Part shown: positions 34,761 to 46,329 of the stretch, piece by piece
How the letters are laid out: every line of letters starts with the position of its first letter
Numbering within the stretch: the stretch's first letter is position 1
Assembly: GCF_030272615.1 (NCBI RefSeq)
Contig: NC_081415.1
Coordinates: 631,579,041 to 631,643,040 of the forward strand
Direction: 5' to 3'
Source: Cryptomeria japonica
Lineage: Eukaryota; Streptophyta; Pinopsida; Cupressales; Cupressaceae
DNA: 64,000 nt
The notes under the pieces: generated by a model
Told to the model about the DNA's origin: nothing
The model's database searches: none
What the model saw: the letters and a program-made list of their open reading frames with translations, nothing else
Translations under genes and position numbers: made by a program

Positions 34761-37105
34761 TCATCTACATATTGTTCATCAAATAATTGCATGAAATTTA
34801 TCATTGTATATCATTTTATATTATTTCTTTAGTCGTGTATCCATCTTTATACTATTTAGCCAAAATTTAGTTTTCAAAGAACTCTTCCTCTTACAAGAAA
34901 TGAGTTGGAAGATGAGTTTAAAACATTGATGTATATCTACACTTTACTATACTTAATTAGCTAAATAGAAAGACTTTCCCTTTTTACTAAAAGTGAATTG
35001 CAGATTAGAATATCTCAAATTCCTTCCAACATGTTCGCTTTGAACCTTTTAAAAAATTACTATCCAAACTAGCAATTTTAAAATGCGCATCCACCTTAAA
35101 AGTGTGGGCAAAATGTAATTGTTAAACCTACATTTCAATACTCCTTTCTATTTTGTTTGTGGTTCTTTTCATAAGAAATGTCTTAATATGATGATTAGAT
35201 AGCAAAATGTAGCACATTGTTGTGCTAGCATATGCTCTCCTCTTAATTCTCATTCATCCTCATTTACTCTCACCTACACACTCCATACATCAAAATTTAT
35301 CATATCCTCCCGCACATTCACCCCATTGTTAGCGAGTGAACCCACAATAGTGAGTTACACTTTTTTGCCAACTTTGACACTACAATATTCATTTTCAAAA
35401 AAAACTTGAGATTCAAACCCCTATTACTTATAAACCATATGATGTGAACTAGTGATTTGTGTCATTTTGTATGTAGATTCTAAAAATATTTTTTTTTATA
35501 ATTTTTAAAATTAATTTGCTTCCATTTTTCTCTCTCGAAAACTTTTTTTTTGTCAAAAAATGGCATTTTTAAAAAGTGATACTTCCTCTGTATGGCATAA
35601 TTTTTTTTCTCTAATACATATGAACGTGATTATTTCGAATTTGGCTTTTAACATCAATATCTAGTGTTTTCAATTGGTTTTATATTATTATTTTCAATAT
35701 TTCATATTTTATTAAGATTTGAAGTTGAGTTAACTATAAAAAAAAAAAATTAGAAAAAAGACTTCAATACCTATTGCATAAATATTTTTCAAAATTTTTT
35801 GGGTGACATTTACTATTTTTCCATAAGCATTGAACAAAGAAGTTCATGTTCGGTGAAAACCCTTCAATCATAAGAAATAAAATAAAAATACATTAAAATT
35901 TATACTATTTGAGAAGCTTATTATTATAAGGGATAAATACTTTTTAAAAAAAAAAAAACTTCTAAATAAATTCATTTGACCCCTAAAAGCTAATGTAAAA
36001 TTTGTTTTTAATCAACATTTGATAGATGCAAAGGAGACTCATTGCAAGTATGATTTAGAAGTAGAGAGGTTATATCCAATAAATTTTGATCTAAGAACCT
36101 TTGATCTAACACTCTTCAATTAATTACTTCAAATGGAACCTCTTAATCTTAAATCATTATATTTTCTAAAAAATGTATAATTTCAAAAAAATCCAGGATG
36201 TACGAAAAAATGGGAATCAGCTTTGTGAGTTCACCCTAGCCTACAATTCCACATCCATTCTTGATCTTGAAATCTTTTGTGTCGCAGGTCACTTCTTGAC
36301 TTATAATGAGTTGGACTAAAAGCATATTCAAATATTTAAAATTCAGATTGCCAACTTTCCCCACTACTCCCTCCACTGTTGATATTTTAATGTATGACTA
36401 CTCCTCCCTCTAAAGACACTTATTTGAAAATCTTGAAAATCTTAATATTTAGGTCATCGCACTCTCCGCACTAGCGCAATGCCGTATATCTGATCATTCA
36501 AGGGCTAAACCCAACATAACATTACCCTCACAATTCAGCAACTTCCTTCCTTCAATCCTTTACACGTTAGGCGATAACTGCAATAGATTGAATTTGGACA
36601 GAGATTTTGTTTCTTATTACAAAAAACTAGACGGCATAACCAATAAGCCTTATATTTCACTTGTCGTTTAAGAAAACCTATTTTGTACCAAATAAATTAG
36701 CACACAGAGGTCAGTAAATTTTATGAATCTGTCGAAACCACATTTCAAATGGATGGACAAATGTAACAAGTTCCTGGGAGTAGCCAGTAAAATTAGTAAG
36801 TTCATATTTGCAAAGACGAGCAATATTTTGCCTATTATAATAAGTATGCATATTTTTATGAAAATCCATACATGTTCCATGCGCACTGTCGTATGGCATA
36901 GATTTCTGGCTCTATGCATTAGGTTCCATTGACATTAGTCGTGACATGGATGGCCTTCAAAACTGTGTCTAGGGAATAAAACGTTTGGCCATCCTGATAT
37001 CCATATTCTTTTCAGATTTCTCGGTGGTCCATAACAGCCATGGCCAGTCTGTTAAGAGTGTAAACAATTCATTGGTAAAATGCATAAAAATGATGCTAGA
37101 ATAGT
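34761..37105. other. Unassigned AT-rich DNA
   Basis: No convincing gene, RNA gene or repeat end seen. There are A/T homopolymer runs (for example 35738-35749 and 35944-35958). Frames near 36668-36919 on the minus strand are open for about 80 codons but have no recognisable motif and overlap similar frames on the other strand. Confidence 0.35.
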
Positions 37106-37453
37106 ATTAGGTTAAGGTTCCATGAGGGGAGCTTTGGGGTCTATTTTCATGAAGCACGAGGTCCAAATTTTTCCATTTCAGCAGGTGCAATCAGTGTGGG
37201 GCTAGAAATTGCTACACATTAGGGTAAGGTTCCATGAGGGGAGCTTTGGGGTCTATTTTCATGAAGCATGAGGTCCAAATATTTCCATTTCAGCAGGTGC
37301 AATCAGTGTGGGGCTAGAAATTGCTACAAATTGCTACACATTAGGGTAAGGTTCCATGAGGGGAGCTTTGGGGTCTACTTTCATGAAGCACGAGGTCCAA
37401 ATTTTTCCATTTCAGCAGGTGCAATCAGTGTGGGGCTAGAAATTGCTACACAT
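37106..37453. repeat. Three tandem copies of a 112-bp unit
   Basis: Units start at 37106, 37218 and 37340 with ATTAGG(T/G)TAAGGTTCCATGAGGG and end GCTAGAAATTGCTACACATT. They differ by only a few bases. The second carries a 10-bp internal repeat (TTGCTACAAA), making it 122 bp. The near-identity indicates recent duplication. No frame is conserved across all three. Confidence 0.9.
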
Positions 37454-37530
37454 CTTAGCAATTTTTTTTTCCAATGGTGAATTAGCTACTATTTTAAATT
37501 CCCATCAAAAAAGAAATAAAAGGAAAATGG

Positions 37531-37705
37531 TATTTATTAATTTTTTATTTGCAGCATTCTTCATGAGATCACCATATTTATTAACTTTTTATTTGCAGCA
37601 TTCTTCATGAGATCGCCAGCTTCCCTAAATTTTGGAACTTATGCTTTTAAGGTGATCTTCGCCAGCTTCCCTAAATTTTGGAACTTATGCTTTTAAGGTG
37701 ATCTG
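37531..37705. repeat. Two adjacent tandem duplications (44 bp and 46 bp)
   Basis: First: TATTTATTAA(T/C)TTTTTATTTGCAGCATTCTTCATGAGATC at 37531 and 37575. Second: CGCCAGCTTCCCTAAATTTTGGAACTTATG... at 37614 and 37660. The two duplications abut and are almost perfect. Confidence 0.88.
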
Positions 37706-38752
37706 CATTACTAAATCATGGGACTACCAGCTTTAAAATGTTCCTCAAAAATCTCACAATCACCCACTGAAATTTTTTAGGAAGCCCCCTCCATGAGACA
37801 TTACCCTTAGTCACCCTGATCAGGTTTCCATTTCCCGATAAGTAAATAGATTTCAGACAACTTCAACATATATTTACAGATATAATATTTTCACATAAGA
37901 CATAATACCATGTATCTGCATCCCATTGTGAATGTTTAATTTTGACCTGCTTTCATGTATATTTTCTTTTTATGAAAACGCTCATATACAGCAAGTTGGC
38001 ATGTTATATTGTGGTCAAGATTTCAACATTGTGGTGCCTCTAGGATAATGTAACATGCTTCGCTGCATTTGAATCAAATATGCAGCCAAGAACATCGTTA
38101 ATCACAATATCGAGTTTCAACGTTGTTCCAATACATTTAAGATTTCCAAATCAATAAAAACATTGATAGTCTATTCCTCACTGATGAAAAGGTTTTATCC
38201 TGACATCCACAAACCAAAGTTTCTCAAATCAATGAAGTACAGTGCCGCCTATCTAATTTTTTGAAATGAAAGGTTTCATTTGCAAAACCCTCCCAAATCT
38301 TGCCTAATAGTAAAAATTTAAGCATATTTATTATATAGCAAAATCAATATACCTGATGCATCGTACATAGAAGTGTTCCATATTATTCATTTAGATAACA
38401 CTAAGACACATTGACCTATGGTGCATTAAAATAATCAAACATGTTTGAAAACGATGGAATCAAATACAGTCAGGGCACCATTTATTTATATTGATATGCA
38501 TAAACCACTCAAGTTTCTGGAGCGAGGTAACAGTCATAGCTAATGTATTCCTCAAATTTTAAGATTCCATTTCCAAACAAGCCAAACAATTTCTTTGGCA
38601 AATTACATGAAAAATGTCCAAGCCACTATCATGCTACTCGTTACGAACAATAATTTCAAAAGACAACTGAACTAACTCAGAAATCCTGATCAGATTTTTC
38701 ATTTTCAAACAAGTATTACATTTAATGATACCAAATTTCCACAATCCATGAT
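37706..38752. other. Unassigned intergenic DNA
   Basis: No gene recognised. The piece GTGGTGCCTCTAGGATAATGTAACATGCTT near 38031 has a diverged relative near 44759 (GGTGGTGCCTCTGGAATAATATAACCAG), suggesting an old dispersed or segmental copy. Confidence 0.35.
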
Positions 38753-39019
38753 GCTGATTGCTGCTGTATCTGGCTCTGATTGGGTGAGAACTTTTGCATC
38801 AACATTTCGGATCACACTTCGTGATCCATCATTACGATAATAGAGAGCTTATGGAGGCTGATGATGGATCCTGATGATAGAAAGATCGAGGTTGATGGAT
38901 CACACTCCATGATACATCATCAGCCCCTCTATATCCTCCTGATGATGGATCAGGTTGTGATCCAAAACATCAATGCAATAACTCACACACATTCAGAGCC
39001 AGAAACAGCAGCAATCCAG
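38753..39019. repeat. 267-bp imperfect foldback (inverted repeat)
   Basis: The two halves are reverse complements with mismatches over roughly 125 bp per arm. The outer left arm has ATTGCTGCTGTATCTGGCTC and the right arm, reversed, has ATTGCTGCTGTTTCTGGCTC; both then carry GGATCACA and GATCCATCAT, and inner parts share GGCTGATGATG. The loop is around 38885. No transposase ends or clear target duplication are visible. It could be a MITE-like element or a small-RNA hairpin. Confidence 0.7.
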
Positions 39020-41361
39020 TATTTCATTGGTAATACACCATGGAATAAAGAGAACATTAAAAACTCAATTTAAAACTCAATCAAAACTCTGAAAAGAAAT
39101 TTCTTTGATAAATAGGTTATAGAATTAGAGTGCTCAGGTCTTACAAGATGTAATGCCCACTTCTTACCCAAGTGAACATCACAAAGAATTTATTTTTTAA
39201 CAACATACTACATAATCATTAAAAGAGATTATGATCATACCCATTATAACTTTTTACCGAGACTGAGGATATTAATGATTTCAACTTAAACAAAACTCAA
39301 CAAAACTCAACTAACAAACCTGTCCTTTTACTACTGAGTTTTCTCCTCCCGGTACAGTACTTGGCTTGACCTGCTGCCTGTACCTGCATACATGCCTCGG
39401 ATCACAAATATTCAAAGCCTGAACAAATCCTGCAATCTTCCAGCCAAGTCCAAATTTTCTCTGCACTCTCCTGACTTCCCCTCCGCCCCCCCTCTCTTTT
39501 TCAGAATGAATTCGGGAACTAAATACTTCCCAGCAGTCACAACCGCCCCTTTTCGTTAATAAAACAATTAAATATCAATTCACCATTTTAACATTTACTT
39601 TTAATTATTTAAACTATTAAACTTTATTTAATAAATTTAATTAATTGATTATGCTTGTAGATTATATCATTATTAAAGTTGCACACATATATATTCATAT
39701 CACATTTATTATTCGCTTTAATTGTTTAATACATTTAAATCTAATTATTTTACATCCAATCACAAAGGATGGATCAGGGAGGGGTGTTACACAGGAGGCA
39801 GTCCCCCCTCCCATTAAACTTTCAGTATTAATTGAAAGAAAGAGAACCCTGCCCCCATCGGTATCATGTGGTGTACTTACAGATTGGCAAGAGAGAGATT
39901 TATTGATTTATTTTGAAGATGTTTGGTTGGTTTTCAATTTTCAAATGACCTTGCAAAATCAAATTCTATAATTAGGGGCAGCATTTGTAATAATTATGGT
40001 GAAAGATGTCGATAAAAGACCTTGCCAAAACTGGCATCTAGAGTGATTTCCAGGACATATTCAAGGAATAAAGATATCTAAGGGTTTGGTCAGACGACCA
40101 TATCAGAAGCAATAACGATGCACCAATTAGAAAACAAGCGGGTTGATCACAGAAAATCCCAAGGTCAGCTACTATATTTCATAAAGGCTTGATTTCTTAA
40201 AGTAGAAACTCCCCTTAATTTTTATTGATACTATGCTAGAGGGAATTGGATTCCCGTCACACGGTGACATGACAGTTGAACTCATTTTCAATTAAACCCT
40301 CATCATTTGCCTTTATGGGGTGTCGTTCTATCCTAACCCTTTCACATTTGGACATTATTTTTCAGAACAAGTAAATTATATATTGTCGCAGTGCTTTTCC
40401 CACTTATTACAGGCAACAGAGAAGGATTGGAGTTTTTGGAAAATCATCGAAGAACCATAAGTAATGTGATTTCTACGACTGTCTTCCAGATTTTTTTGAC
40501 TTCTGATCTAACACAAATAAGATTTAGTAATTTGCAACCCTGTATTACCTTCTCTATGATATACTTTAATGCCTTTATAGATTAGAGAATTAAGGCCGTG
40601 ACATCCACTCAGTGAAGGATGTAAAAGTAACTGCTATGGATGCACTGGATGGATAAAGAGATCCTTGCAAGAGAGCAGTTCTGGCCCCAAACTAATGAAT
40701 TGGAACTGCTGCAGTCCCTTAAGTGAGGTCTGAGTTGGGTCGAGGCTTGCTGAAACAAGCTCTGCAAGTGTCACGATTGATGCAATGACACAAGCTCTGT
40801 AAGTGTTATGATTGATGAAACCACCAGTGCCAACCTTGAGCCCCCCTGAATCTGCAGAATGCAACACAGATCATTCGGTTGCAATCAATTCCAATTAATT
40901 TGAGTAACACTTGCTATCCATGAGGTTATTAATCAACTGAGCCTGGCAGCATCTTAATTCCTAACAACTCTCTCTGAGGATGCTAATTTGGTAAGCAAGC
41001 TAATTGGTCCTCCTCAAATCGGAATGACATTTTATAGATGAGCCTGCTGTTCCCATCCATGTGCCTATAGGGAGCCCCTCAAATTAGGAGTCTTAGCTGC
41101 GCCTACCATTTCCTGTGAAAGATTTTGTTTTCGAATTTCAAGTCTTATTTTTGGTATAGCTAGCAATTTTACTATGCTAGATATTTCCAAGGAGCTTCCA
41201 GATGTTAAATCTTCAGGAATCCTGAGAATGGACATTGTCCTACACACAGTGGAAACAGAATACAGAGAACAGGCTTTAGACCCACTGCTGAAGACTACAA
41301 TCTTTGAGTATTGTGATATGTCTCCGTGGTAGATTTCAATGAGTAGTGGCATAATTATTTT
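39020..41361. other. Unassigned DNA left of the TRIM-like element
   Basis: AT-rich stretches (39560-39760) alternate with richer parts (39330-39550, CT-rich). A minus-strand frame at 40867-40634 is open for about 75 codons without motifs. The last 300 bp (41065-41361) read on the minus strand without stops in one frame for about 98 codons and continue across the TRIM-like insertion, but I recognise no domain. It could be a decayed gene exon. Confidence 0.3.
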
Positions 41362-42012
41362 TGTTGAAGATTTATAGCTGCGATAGAGATCTAAGATAAT
41401 ATCTAACTCCTCCTCTACACCATGGAGTCTCTTCACTTTCCTGTCAGTGAGACTACCTCTCCACCATGGAGTCTCTTCACTTCTCTGCTGGTGACTATTC
41501 ATGTCCATATGGCTGTTGGTGAAGAGACTCTTCATGTCCATATGGCTGTCGGTGACGATGTAACTGTTGGTGTCTTTTCTTCGTCCTTCGTGGTGTCTCT
41601 TCACTTGCAATTCCGATTCTTTATATTCATTGCTCTTCTTCTTCGGCAGATGGATGGACATATATTGCTGGCTTCTCTCGTTTGTCTATAGCAAGTTGAG
41701 AATATTGTGCATGTGTAGTCTGGCAGATCAGTTATATTATATGTTTTCTGTGTTCATAGTTTTCAGACTTATGAGATGAGTCTTTTGAGATGTATCATTT
41801 TGACTTCATTGTCAAGATTGATTTGTGGAGAATCAAATTTATCTTATTGTGATTGATAGTAATCTGAAACTATCATCAGTTGTATTCATTTTCAGAGATA
41901 TAATAAAGTTCATTTTTGAGTGGGCTTGATTTTTCACCCTCAGGTGGAGGGTTTTCCCAGGATAAATTCTGTGTATTTTGTTTCAGATTTCTGTGTTGAT
42001 AAAACATTAACA
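41362..42012 (+). repeat. 5' LTR of the TRIM-like element (651 bp)
   Basis: It is nearly identical to the 3' LTR over its length. It differs mainly by an extra duplicated piece near 41500-41545 (CTTCATGTCCATATGGCTGT occurs twice). Frames read across it, such as a 198-residue minus-strand one reaching 41065, are accidental. Confidence 0.92.
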
Positions 42013-42024
42013 TGGTATCAGAGC
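42013..42024 (+). other. PBS of the TRIM-like element
   Basis: TGGTATCAGAGC immediately follows the LTR end: an exact match to the methionine-tRNA complement common in plant copia elements. Confidence 0.92.
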
Positions 42025-42284
42025 AAGGTTCCTTCTACAGAGCCTAACCACTTGAAGGTAGATCTTGTGCTTCAAAGGGAGTCTGAAATATCGTCGGAAG
42101 TAACTTTGGACGAAGAGGTCAAAAGATTGATTTCAGCTTCAGAGGGAGCTTGTGGAAGCCTTACATTTCAGCTTCAGAGGTAGCTTGTCATTTCAGTTTC
42201 AGAGAGAGCCTGACATTTCAACTTCAGAGGGAGCCACGTCATTGTGAAAATTTGGTTAATGCATTTTTCTCTGTGTTGGAGAAA

Positions 42285-42540
42285 TTTGAGGCAAAAGCCC
42301 TTGCTAATGAGTTCTTCTCTGTGAGGGTAAAGTTCGAGGTGAAAGCCCTTGTTAATGAGTTCTTCTCTGCGAGAGAAGTTTGAAGTGAAATCCCTTGTTA
42401 ATAAGTTCTTCTCTACGAGAGAAGTTCGAGGTGAAATCCCTTGTTAATGAGTTCTTCTCTGCAAGAGAAGTTCGAGGTGAAATCCCTTGGTTAACGAGTT
42501 CTTCTCTGCAAGAGAAGCTCGAGGTGAAATCCCTTGTTCC
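42285..42540 (+). repeat. Internal minisatellite of the TRIM-like element
   Basis: Five copies of a unit around GTTAATGAGTTCTTCTCTGC, AGAGAAGTTCGAGGTGAAATC and CCTT, 46-57 bp long, with substitutions and small indels. Upstream (42135-42235) a second short unit, CATTTCAGCTTCAGAGGGAG, recurs four times. Neither block keeps a common open frame. Confidence 0.85.
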
Positions 42541-42760
42541 ACCCTTTGGGAGTAGCTATGGTGGAAGTCATGTGTGACTTCATGACTTTATTTTCTGTTT
42601 TTCTGATTCACCCTCTAGGAGTAACTATGGTAAATATTGTTATGCTGAGATAACATTTTTTATTTGAGAAAATCTATGATGAGATTTTTTTTTGTTGACA
42701 TTCTTTTGGTTGCAGCTATGTGTACTTGTCATGTGGTGACATTTAGAAGATCTCTTGCTA

Positions 42761-42768
42761 AGAGGGAG
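42761..42768 (+). other. Polypurine tract of the TRIM-like element
   Basis: AGAGGGAG lies directly before the 3' LTR start, in the position of a plus-strand priming tract. Confidence 0.8.
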
Positions 42769-43395
42769 TGTTGAAGATTTATAGCTGCGATAGAGATCTA
42801 AGATAATATCTAACTCCTCCTCTCCACCGTAGAGTCTCTTCACTTTCCTGTCGATGACTCTACCTCTCCACCATGGAGCCTCTTCACTTCTCTGCCGGTG
42901 ACTCTTCATGTCTATGTGGCTGGCGGTGAAGATGGGACTGTTGGTGTCTTTTCTTCTTCCTTCATGGTGTCTCTTCACTTGCAATTCCGATTCTTTATAT
43001 TCATTGCTCTTCTTCTTCGGCAGATGGATAGACATATATTACTGTCTTCTCTCGTTTGTCTATAGCAAGTTGAGAATATTGTGCATGTGTAGTCTGGCAG
43101 ATCAGTTATATTATATGTTTTGTGTGTTCATAGTTTTCAGACTTATGAGATGAGTCTTTTGAGATTTTTGAGATGTATCATTTTGACTTCATTGTCAAGA
43201 TTGATTTGTGGAGAATCAAACTTATCTTATTGTGATTGATAGTAATCTGAAACTATCATCAGTTGTATTCATTTTCAGAGATATAATAAAGTTCATTTTT
43301 GAGTGGGCTGGGTTTTGCACCCTCAGGTGGAGGGTTTTCCCAGGATAAATTCTATGTATTTTGTTTCAGATTTCTGTGTTGCTAAAACATTAACA
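42769..43395 (+). repeat. 3' LTR of the TRIM-like element (627 bp)
   Basis: Partner of 41362-42012; the high identity between the two points to a comparatively recent insertion among the elements here. Confidence 0.92.
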
Positions 43396-43400
43396 ATTTT

Positions 43401-44020
43401 TGGGGATTTACCAGCAATTGACATCATCCCATTCAGTGGAAATAGAATATGGAATGCAAAATCACGGAAAGCTGTTGGAGATCTACAGATTCAAGAATAT
43501 ATAGATTGTGCCCATGGCAAAACTTGCCAGTTTGGGATATGATACAATATTTTTCTCTCATGAATTCAGCTGCCATAATTCGCTTGCAGTGTAACTTATA
43601 AAAATCTTGATACCATATATCAATGTCAGAAAGTTCACGTTCACATTTGTGTTCAACAACAATAAAATCTGGATGACGTTGGCAAGGGAAAAAAAATTTG
43701 TAAAAAAAATCAAATTTATAAAAAAAAAATTTAAATATAATAATAAATTCATAAAAAATAATTATAATAAATTGAAAAACGTAATTATATATTTGTTTCA
43801 AAATTTAATTCAAATATTATTATATATTAAATTTATTTAATATATAATATATTAATATAAAAAATATTATTATTAATATAATGTTGAATTTTGTATATTA
43901 AATAATAAATATATTATAAAGAAATTATTTTAAATATTTTCAAATGTTAGAAAAACAAATTAAAAACAATATATAGATATATTCAATTTTATTTTGAAAA
44001 ACAAAAATATAAAATAAATA
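43401..44020. other. Flank of the TRIM-like element, then very AT-rich DNA
   Basis: 43401-43690 reads on the minus strand for about 100 codons (blocks HPDFIVVEHKCERELSDIDI and REKYCIISQTGKFCHGHNLY) and may be part of the same decayed frame as 41065-41361. I recognise no family. From 43690 to 44010 the sequence is almost only A and T, with no gene. Confidence 0.3.
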
Positions 44021-44137
44021 GCTTGCTGCTGGAAATATTCCATAAGATTGTTGTGTAATAGCTTGCTGCTGGAAATATTCCATAAGATTGTTGTGTAATA
44101 GCTTGCTGCTGGAAATATTCCATAAGATTGTTGTGTG
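44021..44137. repeat. 40-bp perfect tandem repeat, 2.9 copies
   Basis: Units start at 44021, 44061 and 44101 with GCTTGCTGCTGGAAATATTC and continue CATAAGATTGTTGTGTAATA. All three are identical up to the end of the third. There are no spacers, so it is not a CRISPR-like array. Confidence 0.95.
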
Positions 44138-45288
44138 CGCGAGACGAATGGAAAACCTTGGAAAATGTGCAGTGGCAGGAGTGTATGAGGAATAAGCTGA
44201 TTTTCTGACCCGTAGCAATGGGTAGACAACTCAGCCACAAGTGGGAGAGGATCGAGCATCAAATTTGCTATCTCCTCATTCGCATCTCCCCTATTATACT
44301 ATAATACTAATAGCCTTCAAAAATTTGAAGGAAAGAAGACACAGGCTTCTAATTTATTTGACATCATATTTTCATTCTCATTTTCTTTTCTATTACGGTT
44401 GGGATTCAGGCTTCTTGTGTTTACATTAAATCGGAATCCAATATGCAGGCAATACGACCAATTATCTTGATATCCATATACAACTTAAGGTTCTTCAATC
44501 AGTAAAAAAACAATCATAAACAGTTAGCCATTTCATTAAAATGAGGTAGCATCTCCATCATAGGGAACATCATGATGGGATTGAACAAAACAGCTGTTGG
44601 AACTGGCTGTAACAACTGACAAGTATAGGTTAGCACCAAATTTTTAAAAAATCTCAAAATTTCCTATCTTTAAACATTTAGGCATCGTTTTAAAATCAGA
44701 AAATACATGTAGTTAGCAGTGTTCAAGTGTTCAATTCTCATGATTGAGATTCAGAATGGTGGTGCCTCTGGAATAATATAACCAGATTGGCTGGCAAATA
44801 TGAAGACAACGTCACCATTAGTCTAGCTATCTAAATGCTTGAAAGATCAATCCATAATTTGGACTGCAACATGGCTAATATGCTAATATAGTGTTATTAG
44901 TGTTAACTAGGCTTTGGCACCATGTTATTTTCCCCAGTCTAGCTAGGATTCACGCTTTCCTTCGTCCTCTCATTGGCATGCTGGTATGCTCTAACACCTA
45001 AGTATAGTTGCCACTCTTTAAAATCAGAGTGCAGATAGCTCTTCTGGCATACCCAACCGAGACAATACTTCTTAGCCCAGTATAATACCATATTATTTTC
45101 CATTTTGCACATCTTTGAAGTCGCGTCCTCGGATTGGTCTTCCAGCAGAAAAAAGTTTCTCAAAAGTGATAAAAGCAGCTGTGCTCCATTCAATTCCAGA
45201 TAAACGCAACAATTCTACGGCAAATTACACAGGAAAGGCCAACGGCACAAATAAATTCACTTCTACAGATCCTAACTATAGTTTCTTT
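44138..45288. other. Intergenic DNA downstream of the NHL gene
   Basis: No gene recognised. A minus-strand frame at 45193-44939 (84 codons) has no motif and no support. One piece near 44759 resembles 38031. Confidence 0.35.
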
Positions 45289-45399
45289 TAAGCTGAATAC
45301 CACAAACCCTAATCATATCTCCACTTAAAATGAATAATACAAGCCCTAATCATATTTCCATTTAAACTGAATATTACAAACCCTAGCCATATCTTCATT
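45289..45399. repeat. About 37-bp imperfect tandem, three copies
   Basis: Units near 45289, 45325 and 45362 share TGAATA.TACAA(A/G)CCCTA(A/G)(T/C)CATAT(C/T)T and a following CCA(C/T)TTAAA. They lie about 230-340 bp past the stop codon of the NHL gene, probably beyond its 3' UTR. Confidence 0.75.
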
Positions 45400-45624
45400 T
45401 CCAAATATGTAGAAACTCTTTGCCGTATTACCCCCAAAAAAAGTGCCGGGGGCAAACGAGAAATAAAATATTACAGACCCTACAGATTCTGCGTATATAG
45501 CATTTACAAAGTTTCACCATATGCACAAAGTAAAAACCCAACCCCTAACCCATGTCAGAATAAAAAAGAAACAAAGAAATCTCAATAACCCCACTACATA
45601 TCAACCCAAACCCTAAGATTGAAA

Positions 45625-46329
45625 TCATATATCTACATCACACCTTTTAGGGCGAGCCAAGTGGCCAGAAGAGCCATTCCAATCAATCGTGATATCGCAG
45701 TATACAATCATTGTATAATGCCTGGTAGTCCAATCGCCGACCTTGAATCGAATCCATGCGTCCAACCTTACAGTCATGTCAACGCTCTTCCTGGCCAAAT
45801 CCTGCGTCAAATCGTTCGATGCCTTGCCTTCCAAGAGCAAGTCATTGGAACTCAAAGAGCACAAAATAGCCTTAGTACTCTTATGCCCCTGATAAAACTC
45901 CTCCAGCTGGTTGTACCCAATCATATGGCGGTCATAAAACCCCTTAGCATAAATGGCATCATAATAAATCCCGATTTTCTTGTTGGAATTCCTAGATGTG
46001 ATGTTGAATGTCATGGTGCTGTTCAGGTGATCCGCATTCAGATTGAGCTTCGAGACAGTGGCATTCTCGACATAAAACTTGGGCCTGTGCGGGCGAAGGA
46101 CGAGCCAGGTAATGAGAATAGCTATGCCCGCCAAGACTGCCAGGGTTATGATCAAGGCCAAAATGCGGCGAAACATGAAATTGTGCCTGCTGTAAGGCCC
46201 GGGGGGGCGGGCCTGGTAAGCCGGGTAGGGCTGCGCATAGCCTGAGTTGTAAGCGCCTGGTCCCATGGCGTAGCTCGGCTGTCCTGGTGCAGGGTACCCT
46301 GTAGCGGGCTTATTCTGCTGTGCTGCCAT
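45625..46329 (-). CDS. NDR1/HIN1-like (NHL, LEA_2 family) membrane protein
   Basis: One intact exon of 234 codons, ATG at 46329. Residues 1-50 are rich in Gly, Pro, Tyr and Gln (cytoplasmic). Residues 54-55 are Arg-Arg, then one membrane span at about 56-78 (ILALIITLAVLAGIAILITW). LRPHRPKFYVENATV follows, the usual start of the LEA_2 domain. Family signatures are visible: NSNKKIGIYYD (114-124, normally NPNKKIGIYYD) and FYQGHKST (145-152). Four N-glycosylation sequons (N89, N103, N109, N218) suit an outward-facing domain. The length is normal for the family. Members such as Arabidopsis NHL3 and NHL10 sit at the plasma membrane and respond to pathogens or senescence; that role here is inferred from family. 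It is the only intact host gene in the window, and its GC content is clearly higher than the surroundings. Confidence 0.95.
   Translation of the reverse strand: MAAQQNKPATGYPAPGQPSYAMGPGAYNSGYAQPYPAYQARPPGPYSRHNFMFRRILALIITLAVLAGIAILITWLVLRPHRPKFYVENATVSKLNLNADHLNSTMTFNITSRNSNKKIGIYYDAIYAKGFYDRHMIGYNQLEEFYQGHKSTKAILCSLSSNDLLLEGKASNDLTQDLARKSVDMTVRLDAWIRFKVGDWTTRHYTMIVYCDITIDWNGSSGHLARPKRCDVDI

Larger units (their letters stand above)
41362..43395 (+). mobile_element. Complete TRIM-like copia element (2034 bp)
   Basis: Two LTRs (41362-42012 and 42769-43395), each starting TGTTGAAGATTTATAGC and ending AACATTAACA, flank a 756-bp interior. The interior begins with the PBS TGGTATCAGAGC directly after the 5' LTR and ends in the purine tract AGAGGGAG directly before the 3' LTR. 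A perfect 5-bp target duplication, ATTTT, borders it (41357-41361, 43396-43400). The interior has no protein domain; it carries a 46-57-bp minisatellite. It must have relied on proteins of another copia element. It interrupts sequence that can be rejoined at 41361/43401. Confidence 0.92.

Noticed and set aside
41065-41661. 198-codon minus-strand open frame
   Set aside because: It crosses the TRIM-like LTR boundary at 41362, so about half is LTR and half is flank. The same LTR frame recurs at 42640-43035.
44021-44137. CRISPR-like array
   Set aside because: The repeats are contiguous with no spacers, and the DNA is of plant type.
45295-45400. Telomere-like AAACCCTA words
   Set aside because: Only isolated words within a 37-bp unit, not a run of TTTAGGG; not telomeric.
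45619-46245. 208-codon plus-strand frame opposite the NHL gene
   Set aside because: Antisense shadow of the NHL coding sequence; no motif of its own.
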